Below are positions 1-8,217 of a stretch of DNA of 39,492 bases, one piece after another. The notes below the pieces were generated by a model, which was not told the DNA's origin, did not search any database, and saw only the letters and a program-made list of their open reading frames with translations. Position numbers and translations under genes: made by a program. The stretch comes from Myxococcales bacterium (GTDB taxonomy: Bacteria > Myxococcota_A > Polyangia > Polyangiales > JAFGIB01). The DNA is taken from assembly GCA_029880325.1 (NCBI GenBank), contig JAOUOP010000069.1, forward strand, positions 1 through 39,492. Reading direction: 5' to 3'. Numbering within the stretch: the first letter of the stretch is position 1; every line of letters begins with the position of its first letter.

Positions 1-1011
1 ACCCCCGAGAGCATCTACGACCGCTGCGAACGCCCCGGTGACCGGTTGCGCGTCGGCGACGGCGGCCGCGAGGTCGAAATCGGCTGGCTCGAGTACATCC
101 CCGGCGAGCTCGAAGACGGCGCCACGCCCGACGCCGAGTCCCCCGGCCTGCATTTCTACCTGGCCGACGCGGTCGACAGCGAGCGCGACGATTTCTACGG
201 CACGGTCCATCTGATCCGAACCTTCGTCACCGAAGACCGCAAGGTCACCGACCTCCCCTACTTCAGCTTCGAGACCCGCTACGTGCAACTCGACGGCGGC
301 AGCCACCTCTTCGGCCGCGTCCGCAACTACCAGAGCACCCAGGTTCAGGAACTGCTGACTGTCGGTGTGGTCCAGGGCGACGCCAATCACAACGGCATCT
401 TCGGCGCCCGCGAGGACGATCCGGTCGCGATGATCGCCGCCGGCCGCCCCGAGGAGAGCTACCTGGTGGCGCGCCTGCGCGGGACCATGTTCGACGAAGA
501 GGTGCCGGGCTCGCGCATGCCGCTGGCCAACCAACCGTTGTCGATCGCCGAGATGCTCGCCCTCTTCTGCTTCATCGAAGGGCTGCCCGCCGATCCGAGT
601 GCCATCAACATGGCCTCGAGCATCGACTACGCCGGCTGCAGCTACTCGGCGGCGCCCGAAGAGCTAAATCTTCTGGGTTCGGGTGTCACCTGGTCGCAGC
701 GCATCAAGCAAATCCTGGAGTTCAACTGCGGTGGCTGCCACTCCGATCCGGCCCCGCAAGCAGCTCTGAACCTCAAGGGCGAAGACGTCTACGCGCGGCT
801 GCTCGAGAGCTCGGCACAGCTGCCCGACCTGAAGTTGATCGAGCCGGGCGTGCCCGAGCAGAGCTACCTGTGGCTGAAGCTGGTGGCCGACGAGTCGATC
901 GTGGGCGCCGGTATGCCGCTCAACCCGCTGTCGGGGGCCGGCATGCTCAGCGAGGCGGAACTCGCCGACATCCGGGCCTGGATCGAAGCGGGCGCGGTTG
1001 AGGATCAGTAG
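1..1011 (+). CDS. Cytochrome c-like domain protein, 5' truncated by window edge
   Basis: The reading frame is open from base 1, so the N-terminus lies outside the window. The visible 336 residues contain one haem-binding motif, FNCGGCHSDP (CxxCH), about 100 residues before the C-terminus. It is followed by LNLKGEDVY, a PEQSYLWLKL stretch and a GMPL motif that could supply the distal Met, then a SEAELADIRAWIEAGA end. This is the usual layout of the small c-type domains in large secreted deltaproteobacterial and planctomycete proteins. An earlier block (PEESYLVARLRG...SRMPL...IAEMLALFCFIEGLP) has the same order of motifs but no CxxCH, so it looks like a degenerate copy of the domain. Expected to be exported. 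Exact electron-transfer role unknown. The haem domain is clear; the full gene identity is not. Confidence 0.75.
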   Translation, partial: TPESIYDRCERPGDRLRVGDGGREVEIGWLEYIPGELEDGATPDAESPGLHFYLADAVDSERDDFYGTVHLIRTFVTEDRKVTDLPYFSFETRYVQLDGGSHLFGRVRNYQSTQVQELLTVGVVQGDANHNGIFGAREDDPVAMIAAGRPEESYLVARLRGTMFDEEVPGSRMPLANQPLSIAEMLALFCFIEGLPADPSAINMASSIDYAGCSYSAAPEELNLLGSGVTWSQRIKQILEFNCGGCHSDPAPQAALNLKGEDVYARLLESSAQLPDLKLIEPGVPEQSYLWLKLVADESIVGAGMPLNPLSGAGMLSEAELADIRAWIEAGAVEDQ

Positions 1012-1408
1012 GGCTAAAGTCTCGCGCCAATCGTCCGAAGTTCCTGGGCAAGAGAGGCGAGCTTCGCAGCCGCCCGGGTCGCTCAGGGCGACGCGCGGCT
1101 CGCCTCTCGGTTCCCGCCCGTTTCGCTTCGCGAGACCTCGGGACCTGTCGGCGCTATCGGTCGCTGGATCCGGTGCTCGATGTCGGCGGTTTGTGAGCGC
1201 GGTCGCCCCTGGCAAGCCAGGAACGCGATCGCCGCACAGAACCACCGAGCTCGAGGCCGGAGCAGTAGGCGGGTTCGACTCCCACCAGTGCCACCACCTG
1301 ACACGAACTGCCCGTTCGCACCTTTTCGTACATCTCTCGTCTCATCCTGAAGCCCCTCATCCGGTCACCACATTGCCCAAACCGGATGGGGGGCGGTAAT
1401 TGATCGGC
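1012..1408. other. Non-coding stretch with strong hairpins
   Basis: No convincing gene lies between the cytochrome and the LOG gene. The stretch holds several stable inverted repeats. An 11-bp perfect stem pairs 1052-1062 with 1098-1108 and encloses a smaller gtcgc/gcgac hairpin. A 7-bp stem pairs 1120-1126 with 1130-1136. A nested hairpin around 1193-1235 has an 8-bp arm (gcggtcgc with gcgatcgc, one G-U) around ctggc-aa-gccag. A tRNA-like 3' end follows at 1269-1296. This could be a structured RNA, a mobile-element scar or terminators. I cannot assign a known RNA family. Confidence 0.4.
1269..1296 (+). other. tRNA-like 3' end (T-arm plus CCA) without a 5' half
   Basis: The sequence gcggg-ttcgact-cccac reads as a T-arm (four of five stem pairs) with the conserved TTCGA loop. 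It is followed by seven acceptor bases (cagtgcc), an A discriminator and CCA. I searched the previous 500 bases for the matching acceptor strand (ggcactg) with D and anticodon arms and found none. ggcgcta at 1149 pairs at six of seven positions but is too far away for a tRNA. It may be a tRNA remnant or attachment-site scar, or chance. Confidence 0.3.
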
Positions 1409-1954
1409 ATGGGACGCATCTGCGTATTCGCCGGCTCGAGCGCCGGAAAGGACCCGAGCTTCGTGCGCGTGGCCGCCCAGCTCGGCGCCGAACTCGCCCG
1501 CCGCGGCATCGGCCTGGTCTTCGGCGCCGGACGCGTGGGCCTGATGGGGGCCATGGCCGACGCGGCCCTCGGCGCCAGCGGTGAAGTCATCGGAGTCATC
1601 CCGCGCGCCATGGTCGAGCGTGAGTGGGCCCACCAGGACCTGAGCCAGCTGCATGTGGTGGCCGACATGCATGAGCGCAAGGCGCTGATGAATCAGCTCG
1701 CTGACGCCTTCCTGGCGCTGCCCGGAGGCATCGGCACGCTCGAAGAACTCTTCGAGGTCTACACCTGGGCCCAGCTCGGCTTCCACCACAAGCCCGTGGC
1801 CCTGCTCGACGTGCACGGCTACTACGGGCCACTTCTGTCCATGCTCGACGCCATGGTCGATGCCGGCTTTCTCGGGCGCGAGGCGCGCGCCCTGCTGCAC
1901 TGCGACGACGATGCCTCACGGCTCCTGGACGCGCTGTCGACGGCGCTTGCCTGA
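1409..1954 (+). CDS. LOG family protein (nucleoside 5'-monophosphate phosphoribohydrolase-like)
   Basis: A Rossmann-like protein of 181 residues. It has the N-terminal GRICVFAGSS strand-loop, the GAGRVGLMG phosphate-binding loop and the family signature PGGIGTLEELFE. MHERK before the signature carries the conserved Arg/Lys. LOG-family enzymes cleave cytokinin-type or other nucleoside 5'-monophosphates to the base and ribose 5-phosphate, and many bacterial members are housekeeping hydrolases of unknown substrate. The protein is cytosolic with no signal peptide. I chose the ATG at 1409 because homologues begin a few residues before the CVFxGSS strand. An in-frame TTG at 1400, just after a G-rich stretch (1388-1396), is an alternative adding three residues. 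Family assignment is firm; substrate is not. Confidence 0.9.
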   Translation: MGRICVFAGSSAGKDPSFVRVAAQLGAELARRGIGLVFGAGRVGLMGAMADAALGASGEVIGVIPRAMVEREWAHQDLSQLHVVADMHERKALMNQLADAFLALPGGIGTLEELFEVYTWAQLGFHHKPVALLDVHGYYGPLLSMLDAMVDAGFLGREARALLHCDDDASRLLDALSTALA

Positions 1955-2080
1955 GTCGCAAGCGGCATACATCCACTCACTTCCGATGCGTTCGCGACAA
2001 ACGCGATCGACCGGGAAGACCGTTTGCCGGGCCGATACGTCTGCCTCTTCACGTATCCTAGGACCCAGCCGGGAGGGATC

Positions 2081-5000
2081 ATGACCAGGACCGCCTCGAA
2101 GCCACTTTTCTTGCTGCTGCTGTCGCTGCTGGCCTTGGCCTGCAAGGACGCTGAGTCAAAGCCTGCTGCCTCCGCCAGCGGCGGTGGCGGTGTGATCGCC
2201 GAGGTGGTCAAGATCGTCGGCGCCGGCGGCGTGCAAGCCGCGCGCCTCGAGCCCGGGACCTTTCTCGGCGTCGGCGGACAGCTCCAGGCCGGCGACCGCA
2301 TCCAGGTGCCGGCGGGCACCCTGGCCCGCATCGCCCTGTCAAACCGCATCCAGCTCGACCTGAACGAAGACTCCGAAATCACTCTGAGTCAAGACCCGAA
2401 CGCCATCGCCCTCGAACGCGGCGAAGTGGTGGTCGACCTCAAGGGTGCCGACCAACCGCTGCGCGTGCGGGCTGGAAAGGACAGCCTGCAGCTGAGCTCG
2501 GGCCTTTCGCGACTGCAGCGCTACGACGACGAAGGCAGCTACAGCATCGTCGAAGGCCGCGGACAGCTCGATAGGGGCGGACGCCGTGTCGAGTTGCTCG
2601 CCGGCATGTGGGTGCATACGCCGCTGTCGGACGCACACCGGCCCCGCACCTCGGCGGCCGTCGCCCAGGAGATCGACTGGGCTCTGGCCTTCGATAACCT
2701 CAGGCAAGCCCAACTCGAAGTGCCGCGCGGCGTGGGTTCCTTGAAGGCGCGCGCCGCCGGCTCCAGCTACGAGTTCCAACCCCTGCGCCTCACCGACCAG
2801 GAGGTTCAGGTCTCGGTGGCCGGTCGCATCGCCCATACCCGGGTCGAGCAGAGCTTCTACAACTCGGCCTCGCAGGTGCTCGAAGGCATCTACCGCTTCC
2901 CACTTCCCGCCGACGCTTCCATCTCCAACCTCGAGTTACTAGTCGGCGACACCTGGATGCGCGCCGAGATGCTGGAGAAGAAGCGCGCCCAGCACATCTT
3001 CCAGCAGATCGTCGATGCCACGGTGCCGCGCGATCCGGCGCTGCTGGAGTGGGAGCAGGGCAGCATTTTCAAGATGCGCATCTTTCCCATCCCGGCCAAG
3101 GGCGCGCGCAAGATCCGCCTTTCCTATACGCAGGTGCTCAAGGGCGACAGCCAGGTGCTGCGCTACCGTTATCCCATGGGCGGCAGCGCCAGCGGCGCCA
3201 GCGGTACCTCCATCGATAACTTCCGCTTCGAGGCGCGCATCGATCGCCGCGGCCTCGGCACCGAAGAGCTCGAGGGTGTGCGCTCGGTCATGCTCGAAAC
3301 CCGCCATCGCATGGACGAGGGCGCCCTACTCCTGCAGGCCGACGCCCGCGAGTTCACGCCCGCCAGCGACCTGGGCTTCGACATTCCGCGCGCAAGCTCC
3401 GGCGCAAGCCACGTGCACCAGGAGACCTTCCTCGGCAAAGACGGCAAGGCCTACTTCCTGCTGGCCCTGCGACCGGAGCTCAGCCAGGCGCGCGAGCCGG
3501 GGCGCGCGGTGGACTATGCCTTTGTCTTCGACCGCAGCCATAGCACTGCGCCCGAGCTGTGGGCCATGGCCGCCACCACGGTGCAGACCCTGGTCGAGCG
3601 CATGGAGGAGAGCGATCGCTTCACGCTGCTGGCCTGCGACACGGCCTGCGACGAGCTGGGTGGCGGCATGCGCCCAGGCGGCACCCAAGGCGCGCTCGAG
3701 GTCAAGCGTTTCACCGAGGGACAAGACCTGATGGGCGCCAGCGACGTGGCCAATGCCGTCAGCATGGCCGCCGCCCGCCTCAGGGACAAGGCCCGAGCCG
3801 ACGCCGAACCCGTGGTGGTCTACCTGGGCGACGGCATCGCATCGGCGGGGCCTCTCGACCCGAATGAAGTCGCACAGGCGCTCAAACCTGCGCTCCAAGG
3901 CGTGCGCGTGGAAGCGCTGGCCCTGGGGGCCCGCTCCGACCTCAACGCCCTGCGCGCCCTGGCCGAAGTCGGTCAGGGTGACGTCATGCGCCTCGACCCC
4001 ACCGATCACTCGGCCCAGATCGCGCGCCAGCTCAGCCTGCGCGCGCGGCTGCCGGCCGTGACGGGCCTGGCGCTCGAGCTGCCCGAGGGCCTCTACGACG
4101 TGCACCCGCGGGAGCTGGGCAGCCTGCGGAGTGGCGATGAACTCTTGCTGGTCGGCAAGCTCCGCCATCCGGTAGACGGCGAAGTGCGCATCCACGGCGA
4201 CGGCGTCGACGCGCGCTTTGCCGTCGCGCTCGCGGCCGAGCGCGGCGACGACCCCTCACCCCACGCCCACCTGCCCCGCACCTGGGCCCGCGAAGAAATC
4301 GATCGACTCGAGCGCACGCGCGGAGACGGGGCGCGCGCCGAGATCGTGGAGTTATCCAAGCGTTACACCGTGATCTCGCGCCATACCGCTCTACTGGCGC
4401 TCGAAAACGACGCCATGTACCGCGAGTTCGGCGTGGCCCGGGAGGCTGCCACGAGCGAGGGTTGGGATGGCGAGACCCGGGCGCAAAGCGCGGCCGACAC
4501 GCGGGCCTTGGACGACGCGGTCTTGGAGCTGGCCACCAAGGGTTCGAGCTTCGCGGGGCGCAAGGACTTGGGAGACGAGGACGACTCCATCGGGGAGGTC
4601 CGGGATATCGCCGAAGAAACAACGCTCTCGCCGCACAAGACGGCGGCACCGAAGATGAAGAAGAGCGCGGCGCGCCCGGCGCACAGAACGCCCAGCGGTG
4701 GCGGCTTGCGAAGCCGGAGCATTGATGCCCAGCTCGGCAATCCCTACGGAGGCGCTTCACGCGCGCAAGGCGCACCCAGTCGCCGGGCTTCCGCGAAGCC
4801 CCGGCCGCCGGCAGCGCCGCGGCCGACGGCGGCCGCGCCAGCCTCCGAGCGCAGCCCCACCCCTGCTGAAGCCGCGGACGAGGCCGCAGCCGAGGCCGAA
4901 CCCGCAGACGTTCCATCGCTGCAGTTGGAAGCCAAAGCCGAGCGCCGCGGTCGCGTGCTCGAGATGCCCTTCGAAGATTCGCCGCGACCTCTCCAGCGGC

Positions 5001-5980
5001 GTCCACGTCCGCGTCCTCGCCACATGGCGCGCATCGCCCGCTCGGCGCGACCGCCCAGCGACAAGGACCTGGCGCGCGTGGCCGAGCTGGTCGCCGCCCG
5101 CGACCGCGACCCCGGACAGCGCGCCGCCCACGCCGAACTGGTGCGCACCGGCCTGCGCCTGGGTCACCCCGAAGCCCGCAGCCTCGCGGCCGCCTGGGTC
5201 GAGGCCGACCCCGACCATCCCGAGGCCCTGCGCGCCTTCGCCGACGCGCTCTACCGGGAGGGTGACAGCCGCGCCATGCGCGCCTACGCAAGCGCTGTCG
5301 AGGTGCGCCCCTTCTCGGCCCGCTACCAGAAGCTCGCGGCCGACGGACACGCGCGTCTGGGCGACCACGCCCGCGCCTGCGCCCACCGGCGCGCCCTGGT
5401 GAGTATCGATGGGCGCCAGGAGCGACATCACTTGGAGTTGGCCCACTGCCTGCTCACTGCCGATCGCTCCGCTGCGGCCAAGTCCGCGCTCGAGCAGGGG
5501 CTCGCCTCGGCGCGCGACAAGGGTCCGCTGCGCAAGCTGCTCGCCGACATCGCCAGCAATCACCTCCCCAAGCAAGCTCCCACCTACCTGCACCCAAGCG
5601 CCAACGTGGAGATCAGCTTGAGTTGGGAAGACCCCTCCCAAGAGCTGGACATCGTGCTCGTCGACCGCCGCGGCCGGCGGCTGTCGGCGTTGTGGAGCGG
5701 GGTCGCGGCCGTGCGCGAAGCGCCCGGCGAGGAAAAACTCACAGTCAATGACCTCTCCGGAACACTGCACGTGGAGGTCACCCACCGCGACGTCAGCGGC
5801 TCCATGCAAACCGCCGACGGCGACGCCTACTCACCGACGGCGGCGACCCGGCCGGCCGGAGCGGCAGCCAAACCCGTGCGGGCCAAGCTGACCGTACGCG
5901 CGGGTAATACCAAGAGCTTCCCGGTCGCGCTCAGCGGCGGCAGTGTGCGGGTGGCGACGATCACCTCGGAGTGGCGCTGA
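2081..5980 (+). CDS. Large FecR/VIT/vWA lipoprotein with helical repeats
   Basis: A 1299-residue protein. The start is fixed by a GGGAGG ribosome site at 2071 and a lipoprotein signal peptide with lipobox LALAC (Cys21), so the mature protein should be membrane-anchored outside the cytoplasm. Order of parts: a FecR-like beta domain (about 65-180), a VIT domain (about 235-355, with IEGIYRFPLP- and RIFPIPAKG-type motifs), and a von Willebrand A domain (about 475-660). The vWA domain has MIDAS residues DRSHS (DxSxS) near 484 and a later YLGDG. Next come a low-complexity Ala/Pro/Arg linker (about 830-985), helical TPR-like repeats (about 990-1160) and a beta C-terminal domain resembling those on other VIT/vWA proteins. 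VIT/vWA proteins bind partners through a metal at the MIDAS site. Function here unknown, probably cell-surface assembly or sensing. The FecR addition is unusual. Confidence 0.88.
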   Translation: MTRTASKPLFLLLLSLLALACKDAESKPAASASGGGGVIAEVVKIVGAGGVQAARLEPGTFLGVGGQLQAGDRIQVPAGTLARIALSNRIQLDLNEDSEITLSQDPNAIALERGEVVVDLKGADQPLRVRAGKDSLQLSSGLSRLQRYDDEGSYSIVEGRGQLDRGGRRVELLAGMWVHTPLSDAHRPRTSAAVAQEIDWALAFDNLRQAQLEVPRGVGSLKARAAGSSYEFQPLRLTDQEVQVSVAGRIAHTRVEQSFYNSASQVLEGIYRFPLPADASISNLELLVGDTWMRAEMLEKKRAQHIFQQIVDATVPRDPALLEWEQGSIFKMRIFPIPAKGARKIRLSYTQVLKGDSQVLRYRYPMGGSASGASGTSIDNFRFEARIDRRGLGTEELEGVRSVMLETRHRMDEGALLLQADAREFTPASDLGFDIPRASSGASHVHQETFLGKDGKAYFLLALRPELSQAREPGRAVDYAFVFDRSHSTAPELWAMAATTVQTLVERMEESDRFTLLACDTACDELGGGMRPGGTQGALEVKRFTEGQDLMGASDVANAVSMAAARLRDKARADAEPVVVYLGDGIASAGPLDPNEVAQALKPALQGVRVEALALGARSDLNALRALAEVGQGDVMRLDPTDHSAQIARQLSLRARLPAVTGLALELPEGLYDVHPRELGSLRSGDELLLVGKLRHPVDGEVRIHGDGVDARFAVALAAERGDDPSPHAHLPRTWAREEIDRLERTRGDGARAEIVELSKRYTVISRHTALLALENDAMYREFGVAREAATSEGWDGETRAQSAADTRALDDAVLELATKGSSFAGRKDLGDEDDSIGEVRDIAEETTLSPHKTAAPKMKKSAARPAHRTPSGGGLRSRSIDAQLGNPYGGASRAQGAPSRRASAKPRPPAAPRPTAAAPASERSPTPAEAADEAAAEAEPADVPSLQLEAKAERRGRVLEMPFEDSPRPLQRRPRPRPRHMARIARSARPPSDKDLARVAELVAARDRDPGQRAAHAELVRTGLRLGHPEARSLAAAWVEADPDHPEALRAFADALYREGDSRAMRAYASAVEVRPFSARYQKLAADGHARLGDHARACAHRRALVSIDGRQERHHLELAHCLLTADRSAAAKSALEQGLASARDKGPLRKLLADIASNHLPKQAPTYLHPSANVEISLSWEDPSQELDIVLVDRRGRRLSALWSGVAAVREAPGEEKLTVNDLSGTLHVEVTHRDVSGSMQTADGDAYSPTAATRPAGAAAKPVRAKLTVRAGNTKSFPVALSGGSVRVATITSEWR

Positions 5981-6264
5981 TTGGTCGCATCAGCGCTGGC
6001 CCATCGGCCGGAAATCGGGCATCCCGTCCCGGTGGATGACTTTGAACAGCTCACATTCACGCTGCCGCAGTTCAAGCCCATCGCCATACTGACTGCCGAG
6101 CCCTCGCTTCGATGCGCGCGACGACCTCCTCGATTCGACCGTAGATACCGTCGCCGAGCTCCGGCCTGCGACCGCGCGTGCCAAGCAGTCTGTCGTGACG
6201 TTCGCGCTTGGCCCGCGGCGGGCACCCACTCCGAGTTGCCACCGGATAACTACCGACCGGTATC

Positions 6265-8217
6265 TCAGCGCCGGTAGGGGATCTCATAGCCGGGGCGCCG
6301 AATTCGATGCACTTCGAACAAGCGATTGAGCAGTGCGAACCGCATCTCAGCCTGCGGTCCGAGCTTCTCGACGAGGTTGTCGAGTTCGCCCGGGTCTGCA
6401 TTGAGATCATAGAGCTCGCGGAGTCCAGTGCGCTGGTCGAAGATTACCTTGATCCCATCGCGAAAGACCATCGAGCGCTTCAGCCGCCCTTCGGCGACGA
6501 TCGGCCGAGTGAGCGTGCGGTCCTCACCCTGAAGCAGAGGGACCCAACTCTCCCCCATCATGTGAACCGGTGTCGGCCGTCCGAAGAGATCAAGGATCGT
6601 GGGACCGAGATCCATCAACGTAACGGGTTCGTCGACGGTGCGCGCTGCGATCCCCGGTCCGTGTACGAGGACCGGAACGCGGACCAACTCGTCATACAGG
6701 GTCTTGGCATGCTCGGTCGTGCCGTGCTCACCGAACGCTTGGCCGTGATCCGACGTCACGATCAGCACCGTGCGGTCTTGCAGCCCGGCCCGCTCCACGG
6801 CCGCCCGAATCTTTCCGATCTCGCGGTCCACCAGCGACAACTCGGCCATGTAGCGGTCGAAGGGGCGCCCCTTCTTGCCAGCGCGGTCGTAGGGAGCGTG
6901 AGCATCGAGGTTGTGCGCGAAGAGAAAGAGTCCCCCATCGCCGTGCCGTTTGAGACGCTCGACGATCGGAGGCGTCAGGTCACGGCCGAACGCGTATATT
7001 TCGCCTTTCCCACGCGGCTCGACGTAGTGTTCTTCGCTGAACCCACGGACAACGCCGTAGTCATTGACCATCCAAAGGGCGGCGGTGATATTGACTGTCG
7101 CGACCCCGGCATCGGAGAGAACCTGTGGGAAGCGCCGTGTCGGGTCTTCGTGGGGCCAGAGCCACAGGCGTCCGCGGGCGCGCTTCTGCGTCCAATATTG
7201 CTGCGAGAAATAGGTCCCCATCATCATCTCGCTCAGCGTGTAAACGGTCTGTGAGCCTGGCGCCCGGCAGTTGCGAAACCAGGCGGACTCGTCTCGCAGC
7301 GAAAGCAACTCCGGGAGCTGCTTCGCGTGCACGTCCCCTTCGAGCACATCGGCACGTAGAGCATCGATGGTCAAAAGCAGGACGACAAGCCCCGGCTCGA
7401 ACGACAGCTTGGAAGTCGAGGGAGGAGTCGGGACGCTGCGAACCCTCGACCGAAACCACGGGTCATCACCGTGCTGCCCGACGGAAGTCGCCTGTAACGT
7501 GCGGCGCGCCCGCGCAAAATATGGTGCCATCGCGGCGCCGCCCTGTCGGTCGAGGGCTAGGCTCAAGTGATCCCCCGGCGCGACCAGCACAGCAAACGCA
7601 GCAAGTGCGCCGATGGCCGCCAGGGTCAGCCGGGGCCGAGGCGGAGCGGGCAACCCCACCAGTGCCGCAGCGCACAGTGAGGCGCCCGTGACCTGCAGCA
7701 GCAGATGGGCCGCCGGATAGTCATCGCGCAGGATTCGATCGTTTAGGACCACGACCAGCGCGCCCACCACCACCGGGACCAGCCGCAGCCAGCCCCGGCC
7801 AAGCACCCGCTGCGACAGCCAGGCGCCCACCAGCACCGCCAGGCTTGCGGCTGAGGCCATGCACCACAGCAGCAGTTCCCCTCCCAGCAAGTTGCCGGCC
7901 TTGCGGCTGGCGATGCCCACGAGATCTTCCCGCAGAATCACCTCACCGACAAGCGCAACCGAGACCAGAGTCGCAAGCCAGCGCCACCTCGGCGTCACGC
8001 GCAGCCGCAGCCAACACCAGACTGCGCCGCCCACGATCAGGCCGGCCGCGACAGTCTGCCCCAGGTCGTGCAGGTGCATCAGGGCCCGCGCACTAGCGGA
8101 AAGCCCCCCGCGAAAATTCGATGCCATCACCACGGAGTTGGCGACCGCGGCCGCTGCCCAGCCTGCGACAAGTGCACCGGGCCAGCCCAGACGATGGACG
8201 CGTTCGGCCTGCGTCAA
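6265..8217 (-). CDS. Membrane sulfatase/phosphoethanolamine-transferase-like protein
   Basis: A 650-residue protein with several N-terminal membrane segments (about 12-215) and then an alkaline-phosphatase-superfamily catalytic domain outside the membrane. Visible metal ligands are Asp285 (LTIDALRAD), Asp490/His491 (TSDHG) and His498 (GEHG); HNLDAH near 435-440 may also bind substrate. The sulfatase formylglycine motif (C/S-x-P-x-R) is absent. The equivalent stretch is GSQTVYTLSEMMMG, so a Thr nucleophile (Thr324 or Thr327), as in LtaS/EptA-type transferases, is possible. The start is TTG at 8217, which overlaps the TGA of the upstream gene (TTGA), implying coupled translation. It is the last gene of the five-gene envelope operon and probably adds or removes a group on an exported glycan or lipid. 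Superfamily sure; substrate unknown. Confidence 0.82.
   Translation of the reverse strand: MTQAERVHRLGWPGALVAGWAAAAVANSVVMASNFRGGLSASARALMHLHDLGQTVAAGLIVGGAVWCWLRLRVTPRWRWLATLVSVALVGEVILREDLVGIASRKAGNLLGGELLLWCMASAASLAVLVGAWLSQRVLGRGWLRLVPVVVGALVVVLNDRILRDDYPAAHLLLQVTGASLCAAALVGLPAPPRPRLTLAAIGALAAFAVLVAPGDHLSLALDRQGGAAMAPYFARARRTLQATSVGQHGDDPWFRSRVRSVPTPPSTSKLSFEPGLVVLLLTIDALRADVLEGDVHAKQLPELLSLRDESAWFRNCRAPGSQTVYTLSEMMMGTYFSQQYWTQKRARGRLWLWPHEDPTRRFPQVLSDAGVATVNITAALWMVNDYGVVRGFSEEHYVEPRGKGEIYAFGRDLTPPIVERLKRHGDGGLFLFAHNLDAHAPYDRAGKKGRPFDRYMAELSLVDREIGKIRAAVERAGLQDRTVLIVTSDHGQAFGEHGTTEHAKTLYDELVRVPVLVHGPGIAARTVDEPVTLMDLGPTILDLFGRPTPVHMMGESWVPLLQGEDRTLTRPIVAEGRLKRSMVFRDGIKVIFDQRTGLRELYDLNADPGELDNLVEKLGPQAEMRFALLNRLFEVHRIRRPGYEIPYRR

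Noticed and set aside
1149..1296. tRNA with ggcgcta as its 5' acceptor strand
   Set aside because: Pairing is six of seven with one wobble, but the span is 148 bases with no D or anticodon arm and no group I intron features.
1012..1300. tmRNA (ssrA) gene
   Set aside because: The 3' end and hairpins fit, but I found no 5' tRNA-like segment (GG..TTCGAC pattern) or Ala-ended tag frame within 400 bases upstream, and no permuted form downstream.
4032..5291. Minus-strand frame of 419 codons
   Set aside because: Arg-rich shadow of the VIT/vWA lipoprotein gene.
5990..6225. Minus-strand frame ending ECELFKVIHRDGMPDFRPMGQR
   Set aside because: It looks faintly protein-like, possibly an old gene tail, but it is short, has no start context and no family I can name. 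The 284-base gap shows nothing else.
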